Positions 58,866 to 64,000 of a stretch of DNA of 64,000 nucleotides are shown here, piece after piece. The DNA is from Nocardia sp. alder85J. GTDB taxonomy: Bacteria > Actinomycetota > Actinomycetes > Mycobacteriales > Mycobacteriaceae. How positions within the stretch are numbered: the first letter of the stretch is position 1; every line of letters begins with the position of its first letter. The stretch is from NCBI RefSeq assembly GCF_020176955.2, contig NZ_JAIUCZ020000007.1, forward strand, positions 186,001 to 250,000, read 5' to 3'. Made by a program: the position numbers and the translations under genes. The notes under the pieces are model-generated. The model saw only the letters and a program-made list of their open reading frames with translations. It did not search any database and was not told where the DNA came from.

Positions 58866-59267
58866 TCATTCGGCCCATTCAGAATACTCGCCGGAACCGA
58901 CCGGCGGGCCTGGATCGGCGACCGGTACGCCGCTCAATTCGGCCAGGACCGTGGGCAATTCGGCGGCGAACCCGGCGGCGTCGAGCAGGTCCGGATCGAC
59001 GGACAGACCGAGGCCGAGGCGGCCGTTCCAGCTCGGCGCACCCACCACCAGCGGCACTGCGGGGGTGGGCGGCAGGATCGGGAACACCTGGGACACCTGC
59101 GCATTCGCCAGGGTCAGCGGCCGGTCGGGGCCGGCCATGTCGGAGACGACGGCATGGAAGAAGCGGCCGCCGTACACGGTCGCGGCGAACCAGCCCGCGA
59201 TCGGCTCCGCCAGCAGCCGCAATCCGGTGGCGGCGGGCGCGCCAGCCCGGCCCCGGACGCGACCCAC
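58866..59267 (-). pseudogene. C-terminal remnant of a wax ester synthase/DGAT
   Basis: About 130 residues resemble the C-terminal (DUF1298) half of WS/DGAT acyltransferases: FFHAVVSDMAGPDRPLTLAN aligns with the usual SNVPGP..PL.LAG segment, followed by VFPILPPTPAVPLVVGAPSW and NGRLGLGLSVDPDLL. The N-terminal half with the HHxxxDG catalytic motif is absent, and only 50 bases separate this from the next gene. It is probably a deletion remnant. Full-length members are about 460 residues. Confidence 0.5.
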
Positions 59268-59317
59268 TGCCCACCATTCCGTGATGACACAGATCCGCCC
59301 GAGCCTGCCGGACCGCC

Positions 59318-60415
59318 TCAGAGTGCGTGCTCGTCCAGCCAGGCGCGGGCGAGAGTGGCGGCGGAGGCGTGGTCGTCGCGGATGCGGTGGACCATATCGA
59401 TCAGGTCGGCGGTGGTCAGTTCGCCCGCGACGTAGTTGAGTTTCTTGATCTGGGTCGGGGTGAGGGCGCCGGTGCGGAACAGCGGCAGCACGTTGCGGGC
59501 GCGGAAGGCGTAGCGGGGGTCGGCGACGCTGGTCAGGCCGTCGGCGCCGCCGGGCAGCAGGGCGGCGGGTGCGGTGAGAACCCCCAGCTGGATCTGGCCG
59601 TCCTGCAAGGCTTTCCGCAACTCGGTGTCGGAGGGGTAGACGGTGGCGTGGGAGATGTCGCAGCCGTACACCGTGCGCAGCGGGTCGATCACGTCGCGCT
59701 GCGGGTCGGGGACGGGGCGCAGCGGATCCAGTTCGGCGCCGGTGGCGATGCCCGCTGTCAGCTCGGCGCAGTGCGGGGCCAGATCGGGCAGCGCACCCGG
59801 ATTGCCGTCGGCCGTCCGGGTCACCACGGCCGGGCGCAGATCGGTGCCGTCCGCGATGTCGGAGATCGACAACCCTTGCGGCAGTGCCCGGCTGAGTGCG
59901 TCGGCCACATCGGGGGCTTCGGTGGTGCCGGGGCCGTGCTCAGCGGGTGCGGGCGTGCCCTGCCCCGCGGGCACCGGCGCCTGCTGCCCGCTCGGTCCGG
60001 CAGGCGCGGGCGCACCCTCGGTGGGCACCACAGGCGCGGGCCGGGGCGCGGTGGCCGTGCTCGTGCCGGGGGCGGTCGCGGCGGCCGTCCGATCCGGCAG
60101 GCGGGCCGGTGAGTTCGGGTCGAAGGTGGTCAGCAGGTCGCCGCTGTCCTCGCCGACCAGCACGACGGTGTCGGCGTCGAGTGCGGCCAGGTAGTCCGGC
60201 CGCTGTCCCAGGTGCGCCACCACTGCCGTCCGGGCGCCGGTGCGGGCCAGGGCGCCGGCGTAGATCTCCGCGATCAGATCAGCCTGATCGGAATTGCCCG
60301 CGCCCACCCGCAAGACCGGGCCGGAGTCGTGGTGGCCGCAGGAAACCAGCAGCGTGGCGGCCACCGCGGCGACCAGCACACGTGCCGCCACTCGTACCGA
60401 CCGGGGCGATCCCAT
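59318..60415 (-). CDS. Divergent OpuAC-like binding lipoprotein with Pro/Ala insertion
   Basis: A 365-residue lipoprotein (signal VRVAARVLVAAVAATLLVSC, lipobox LVSC). Its two lobes resemble the ProX encoded divergently next door: VLRVGAGNSDQADLIAEIYA, and later DPRYAFRARNVLPLFRTGAL and LIDMVHRIRDDHASAATLAR. Between them about 75 residues of Pro/Ala/Gly/Thr-rich sequence (near 110-185) are inserted. Two cysteines (HCAELT, GCDISH) are additional. It is probably a duplicated binding protein with altered specificity or a sensory role; the insertion makes classical ligand closure uncertain. Confidence 0.8.
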   Translation of the reverse strand: MGSPRSVRVAARVLVAAVAATLLVSCGHHDSGPVLRVGAGNSDQADLIAEIYAGALARTGARTAVVAHLGQRPDYLAALDADTVVLVGEDSGDLLTTFDPNSPARLPDRTAAATAPGTSTATAPRPAPVVPTEGAPAPAGPSGQQAPVPAGQGTPAPAEHGPGTTEAPDVADALSRALPQGLSISDIADGTDLRPAVVTRTADGNPGALPDLAPHCAELTAGIATGAELDPLRPVPDPQRDVIDPLRTVYGCDISHATVYPSDTELRKALQDGQIQLGVLTAPAALLPGGADGLTSVADPRYAFRARNVLPLFRTGALTPTQIKKLNYVAGELTTADLIDMVHRIRDDHASAATLARAWLDEHAL

Positions 60416-60558
60416 CCGGCGACACCCCACTCCCGTTGCGTGGAAAGTCCAACACTTGGCAGGCAGTATGTACAGCCGGGAGGCTGCGCCTGCGCAGGAA
60501 TCGTAGTCGGCGCGCGCCTGGCCCTCTCGCAGTGCCCGGGACATCGGAAGGATTTACC

Positions 60559-61554
60559 GTGAACGCCTCGATCATCTCCGCCGCGCGGCGGCGTGGACAC
60601 CGTCCCGCCCTCGCCGTCGTGCGCATCCTGGCCGCCGCCGTCGCGCTGGCCGCGGCCATGGCGCTGTCGGCCTGTGGCGGCAACTCCGATCCGTTGTCCT
60701 CCGGTGGGGGCGGCTGCGACAGCGACGCCAACAAGCTGACCATCGGCTCGGCCAACTTCCCGGAATCCGAGACCGTGGCCGATGTGTACGCCGAGGCGTT
60801 GCGCGCCAACGGGTTCAGCGTCGACACCAAACTGAACATCGGCAGCCGTGAGGCATACATCCCGGCGCTGCGGCAGTGCTCGATCGGGGTGATCCCCGAC
60901 TACACCGGCAATCTGCTGCAATACCTGGACAAGTCGGCCACCGCGTCCGCCGCCGACGACGTGAACACCGCCCTCACCAAGGCGCTCGGCACCGATCTGG
61001 CCGCCGGTACACCCGCCCCCGGTGAGGATTCCGACGCCGTGGTGGTCACCCACGCCACCGCCGACAAGTGGAACCTGCACAGCATCGCGGATCTGGCCCC
61101 GCACTCGGCGGAGGTGAGTTTCGGTGCGCCGGCCGAGTTCTCGGAGCGGCCCGGCGGTCTGCCCGGCCTGAAGAAGACCTACGACCTGACCATCGCCGCG
61201 GACAAGTTCGTGCCGATCGCCGACGGCGGCGGCCCGGCGACCGTGCGCGCGCTCACCTCCGGGCAGGTCACCGCCGCCGACATCTTCACCACCTCACCCG
61301 CCGTCAAACAGAACGATCTGGTGGTGCTGGCCGATCCGAAGCACAACTTCGCCGCCCAGAACGTGGTCCCGGTCTTCAACGCCAAGAAGAAGTCCGACAA
61401 GGCGCTGAAGGTGCTGAACGCGGTCTCGGCGAAACTCACCACCGCCGAACTGATCTCGCTGAACGAGGCGGTCTCCGGCAGCAGCAAGACCGAACCCGCC
61501 GCCGCGGCGAAGGCGTGGGTGGCCGCGCAGGGGCTGAACAAGCCGGTCGGCTGA
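60559..61554 (+). CDS. proX: Osmoprotectant ABC transporter substrate-binding lipoprotein
   Basis: A 331-residue OpuAC-type protein binding glycine betaine, choline or a related solute outside the membrane. Signal AVVRILAAAVALAAAMALSA ends at Cys (LSAC). LTIGSANFPESETVADVYAE, LNIGSREAYIPALRQCSIGV and IPDYTGNLLQYL form lobe 1; HNFAAQNVVPVFNAKKKSDK returns through lobe 2. GTG 60559 has GGAAGGAT upstream. It is the first gene of proXVWZ, with ProV starting four bases after the stop. It diverges from a paralogous binding protein. Confidence 0.92.
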   Translation: MNASIISAARRRGHRPALAVVRILAAAVALAAAMALSACGGNSDPLSSGGGGCDSDANKLTIGSANFPESETVADVYAEALRANGFSVDTKLNIGSREAYIPALRQCSIGVIPDYTGNLLQYLDKSATASAADDVNTALTKALGTDLAAGTPAPGEDSDAVVVTHATADKWNLHSIADLAPHSAEVSFGAPAEFSERPGGLPGLKKTYDLTIAADKFVPIADGGGPATVRALTSGQVTAADIFTTSPAVKQNDLVVLADPKHNFAAQNVVPVFNAKKKSDKALKVLNAVSAKLTTAELISLNEAVSGSSKTEPAAAAKAWVAAQGLNKPVG

Positions 61555-61558
61555 CACG

Positions 61559-62707
61559 ATGACCGACATCGAATTCACCGGCGTCACCAAGACCTATCCG
61601 GACGGCACCACCGCGGTCACCGATCTGAGCCTGCGGATCGAATCCGGGTCGTTCACGGTGTTCGTCGGGCCGTCCGGCTGCGGGAAGACGACGTCGATGC
61701 GGATGATCAACCGGATGATCACCCCCACCTCGGGCGCCATCACCGTGGACGGCGCGGACATCTCCCGCGTCGACCCGGTCCGGCTGCGGCTCGGCATCGG
61801 GTACGTCATCCAGAGCGGCGGGCTGCTGCCGCACCGCACCGTGCTCGACAATGTCGCCACGGTGCCGGTGCTGCGCGGCGAGAGCCGGCGGTCGGCCCGC
61901 CGGGCCGCGCTGGAGGTGCTCGACCGGGTCGGGCTGGATCGCGGCCTGGCGCAACGGTATCCGGCACAGTTGTCCGGCGGGCAGCAGCAACGGGTCGGGG
62001 TGGCCCGCGCACTGGCCGCCGATCCGCCGATCCTGTTGATGGACGAACCCTTCAGCGCCGTCGATCCGGTGGTGCGGGAGGAGTTGCAGGCCGAGATGCA
62101 GCGCCTGCAAGCCGAATTGCGCAAGACGATCGTGTTCGTCACCCACGACATCGACGAGGCGGTCAAACTCGGCGACCGGGTGGCGGTCTTCGCCCGCGGC
62201 GGGACGCTGCAACAGTACGATCCGCCGCAGCGGGTGCTGGCCCAGCCGGCCACCGATTTCGTCGCCGATTTCGTCGGCCGCGATCGCGGATACCGGGGGC
62301 TGTCGTTCCGGACCGCCGACGAACTCGCGTTGCACGAGATCCGCACCGCCACTGCCGAAGAGGTGCCGCAGTTGCACCTGTCCACCGGCGAGTGGGTGCT
62401 GGTCACCGACGGCGACCGGCGGCCGCAGGGCTGGGTGGACGTCACCGGGGTCGAGGCCGTCCGCGCCGGACGGACCCTGGCCGAGAGCATGTCGGCCGGC
62501 GGCTCGCTGTTCCGGCCCGGCGCCGATCTGCGCCAGGCCCTCGACGCGGCGATCTCGTCCCCCTCGGGAATCGGTGTGGCCGTGAATGATTCGGGTTCGG
62601 TGCGCGGCGGCGTGGATGCCACCGAGGCGGTCGCCCTGCTGGCGCGGCAACGCGCCGCCGAGGATGCCGAACGCAATCGGCACTTCACCGGCGAGCAGGC
62701 GTCGTGA
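61559..62707 (+). CDS. proV: Osmoprotectant ABC transporter ATPase
   Basis: A 382-residue NBD. Walker A VGPSGCGKTTSMRMINRMIT, signature LSGGQQQRVGVARALAADPP, Walker B ILLMDEPFSAVDPVV, H-loop FVTHDIDEAVKLGDRVAVFA. The glycine-betaine-type Q-loop and R-M-I-N-R motif are typical. The C-terminal 130 residues form a CBS-like domain (LHEIRTATAEEVPQLHLSTG onward), the ionic-strength/nucleotide sensor seen in OpuA/OpuC ATPases, here with only weak CBS motifs. Order and spacing match mycobacterial proXVWZ. Confidence 0.94.
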   Translation: MTDIEFTGVTKTYPDGTTAVTDLSLRIESGSFTVFVGPSGCGKTTSMRMINRMITPTSGAITVDGADISRVDPVRLRLGIGYVIQSGGLLPHRTVLDNVATVPVLRGESRRSARRAALEVLDRVGLDRGLAQRYPAQLSGGQQQRVGVARALAADPPILLMDEPFSAVDPVVREELQAEMQRLQAELRKTIVFVTHDIDEAVKLGDRVAVFARGGTLQQYDPPQRVLAQPATDFVADFVGRDRGYRGLSFRTADELALHEIRTATAEEVPQLHLSTGEWVLVTDGDRRPQGWVDVTGVEAVRAGRTLAESMSAGGSLFRPGADLRQALDAAISSPSGIGVAVNDSGSVRGGVDATEAVALLARQRAAEDAERNRHFTGEQAS

Positions 62708-62723
62708 CGGGCGGCAGGGCGCG

Positions 62724-63380
62724 ATGAGATATCTGCTCCACAACTTCTCGGAGATCATGGGTTTCACCCGCACCCACGTGTATCTCGCACTGCTGCCGCT
62801 GCTCATCGCGCTGGTGGTGGCGATTCCGGTGGGCGCGTTGGTCCGCCGGGTGTCCTGGCTGCGCCGGGTGACCACCACGGTGGCCGGCATCGCGTACACG
62901 ATCCCCTCGCTGGCGCTGTTCGTGATCATCCCGCCGATCGTGGGGATCGCGACCATCGACCCGCTGAACGTCGTGATCGCGCTGACGGTGTACTCGGTGG
63001 CGCTGCTGGTGATCGCGGTGCCGACCGCCCTGGACGCGGTGCCCGCCGCCGTACTGGACGCCGCCCGGGCCATCGGCTACCCGGCGCTGCGCCGCACCCT
63101 GGTGGTCGAATTCCCGTTGGCGATACCGATTTTCGTGGCGAATCTGCGGGTGGTGGCGGTCACCAACATCTCGATGGTCACCGTCGGCGCGCTGATCGGC
63201 GTCGGCGGGCTGGGCAAGCTGTTCACCCAGGGCTACCAGCGGGACTATCCCGACGAGATCGTCGCCGGCATCATCGTGGTGCTGGTGCTGGCGCTGATCG
63301 TGGACCGGGCGCTGTTCCTGCTCGGCCGCGCGGCCACCCCGTGGCTGCGCGCCCGCGGCCCGAAAGGGGCAGGGGCATGA
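62724..63380 (+). CDS. proW: Osmoprotectant ABC transporter permease (first)
   Basis: A 218-residue permease with five to six helices (LALLPLLIALVVAIPVGALV, TVAGIAYTIPSLALFVIIPP, VVIALTVYSVALLVIAVPTA). The EAA-type coupling loop reads LDAARAIGYPALRRTLVVEF PLA. TNISMVTVGALIGVGGLGKL is a conserved late helix. ATG 62724 is 16 bases after the proV stop. Its stop overlaps the start of the second permease (ATGA). Confidence 0.93.
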   Translation: MRYLLHNFSEIMGFTRTHVYLALLPLLIALVVAIPVGALVRRVSWLRRVTTTVAGIAYTIPSLALFVIIPPIVGIATIDPLNVVIALTVYSVALLVIAVPTALDAVPAAVLDAARAIGYPALRRTLVVEFPLAIPIFVANLRVVAVTNISMVTVGALIGVGGLGKLFTQGYQRDYPDEIVAGIIVVLVLALIVDRALFLLGRAATPWLRARGPKGAGA

Positions 63381-64000
63381 ACCTTTTCACCGGCGCCTGG
63401 CACTATCTGACCACGGCCGCGAACTGGGGCGGCGCCACCGGCATCGGCCACCGCCTCGGCGAACACCTCTGGTACAGCTTCCTCACCGTCGTCGTCTCGG
63501 TGCTGATCGCGGTGCCGATCGGCCTGGTGATCGGGCACACCCGCCGCGGCGCCGCGGCGATCGTGGGCGTCGCCAACGCCATGCGGGCCCTGCCCACCCT
63601 GGGCCTGCTCACCTTCGTGGTGCTGCTGCTCGGCCTGGGTCTGATCCCGCCGCTGATCGCGCTGCTCACCGTCGGTATCCCACCCCTGCTGGCCGGGGCG
63701 TACGCCGGGGTGGCGAACGTCGATCCCGACGTGGTCGACGCGTCACGTGCGATGGGGATGACCGAGACCCAGGTGCTGCTGCGCGTCGAGGTGCCCAATG
63801 CGCTGCCGGTGCTGCTGACCGGATTGCGTTCCGCCACATTGCAGGTGGTCGCGACCGCCACCATCGCCGCGTACGTGAACCTGGGCGGCCTGGGTCGCTA
63901 CATCTTCGACGGGATCGGCCTCTACGACTACACCCGGGTGCTGGTCGGCGCGATCCTGGTGGCCGTGCTGGCGTTGCTGCTGGACGGGGTCCTGGCCTTG
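63377..64000 (+). CDS. proZ: Osmoprotectant ABC transporter permease (second), runs off the window
   Basis: At least 208 residues of the second permease: WYSFLTVVVSVLIAVPIGLV, IVGVANAMRALPTLGLLTFV, LIALLTVGIPPLLAGAYAGV, the coupling loop VDASRAMGMTETQVLLRVEV, and VVATATIAAYVNLGGLGRYI. The start ATG overlaps the proW stop by four bases. The last residues before the window edge (LLLDGVLAL) begin the final helix, so only about 20-60 residues are missing. Confidence 0.92.
   Translation, partial: MNLFTGAWHYLTTAANWGGATGIGHRLGEHLWYSFLTVVVSVLIAVPIGLVIGHTRRGAAAIVGVANAMRALPTLGLLTFVVLLLGLGLIPPLIALLTVGIPPLLAGAYAGVANVDPDVVDASRAMGMTETQVLLRVEVPNALPVLLTGLRSATLQVVATATIAAYVNLGGLGRYIFDGIGLYDYTRVLVGAILVAVLALLLDGVLAL

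Overview
The window is a 64 kb piece of a high-GC actinobacterial chromosome. It is almost certainly from the Mycobacteriales and most likely Nocardia. The basis is a full-length fused 2-oxoglutarate decarboxylase (kgd), an EspG/PPE-like/EspC-like type VII secretion gene set, FadD15- and EthA-type lipid genes, paired FadE acyl-CoA dehydrogenases, a PtpB-type phosphatase, an MTB12-like lipoprotein, and frequent GTG or leaderless starts. I see no rRNA, tRNA, CRISPR array, insertion sequence or prophage. Family assignments come from reading the proteins against remembered family motifs; no database search was run.

Layout. 1-8 kb: a partial VIT/CCC1 transporter, small hypotheticals, an alkylguanine-DNA methyltransferase, a reductase and an EthA-like monooxygenase operon. 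8-15.5 kb: an acyl-CoA dehydrogenase pair, a secreted protein, a DEAD-box helicase, a nitrilase-family amidase and a phosphoribosyltransferase. 16-18.5 kb: an orphan three-gene type VII secretion cluster. 18.5-27.4 kb: hydrolase, methyltransferase, a 1,366-residue RecB/RNase H/helicase-like protein with altered active sites, a D-amino-acid aldolase-like enzyme, an apparently headless TetR, and a phosphatase. 27.4-34.3 kb: ANL enzyme, crotonase, GST, VOC, AraC, EcsC and an unusual ABC pair. 34.4-42.3 kb: a fused ABC exporter and kgd. 42.3-49 kb: VapBC, PadR plus MFS, a molybdopterin oxidoreductase and an HtrA-like protease. 49-50.3 kb: 5'-truncated ptsI and iclR remnants lying back to back. 50.4-56.4 kb: a mymA-like lipid cluster (fadD15, lipR-like hydrolase, SDR, FMO) with a divergent TetR. 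56.4-59.3 kb: lipoprotein, MFS pump with a tiny upstream Cys-Cys reading frame, and a wax-ester-synthase remnant. 59.3-64 kb: a proXVWZ osmoprotectant importer running off the end, with a divergent second binding-protein paralogue.

How genes work together. The clearest functional units are proXVWZ (compatible-solute uptake), padR-MFS (regulated efflux), FMO-SDR-hydrolase with its TetR (lipid or ketone modification), SnoaL-EthA-like (Baeyer-Villiger oxidation), the FadE pair, VapBC, and the EspG chaperone with its two putative substrates.

The most unusual items are the multidomain protein at 20338-24438, which appears to have lost catalytic residues in every module and carries sixteen octapeptide repeats; the ptsI/iclR deletion scar; the triple GTCAC element at 11-bp spacing; and the Cys-Cys micro-ORF before the MFS gene.
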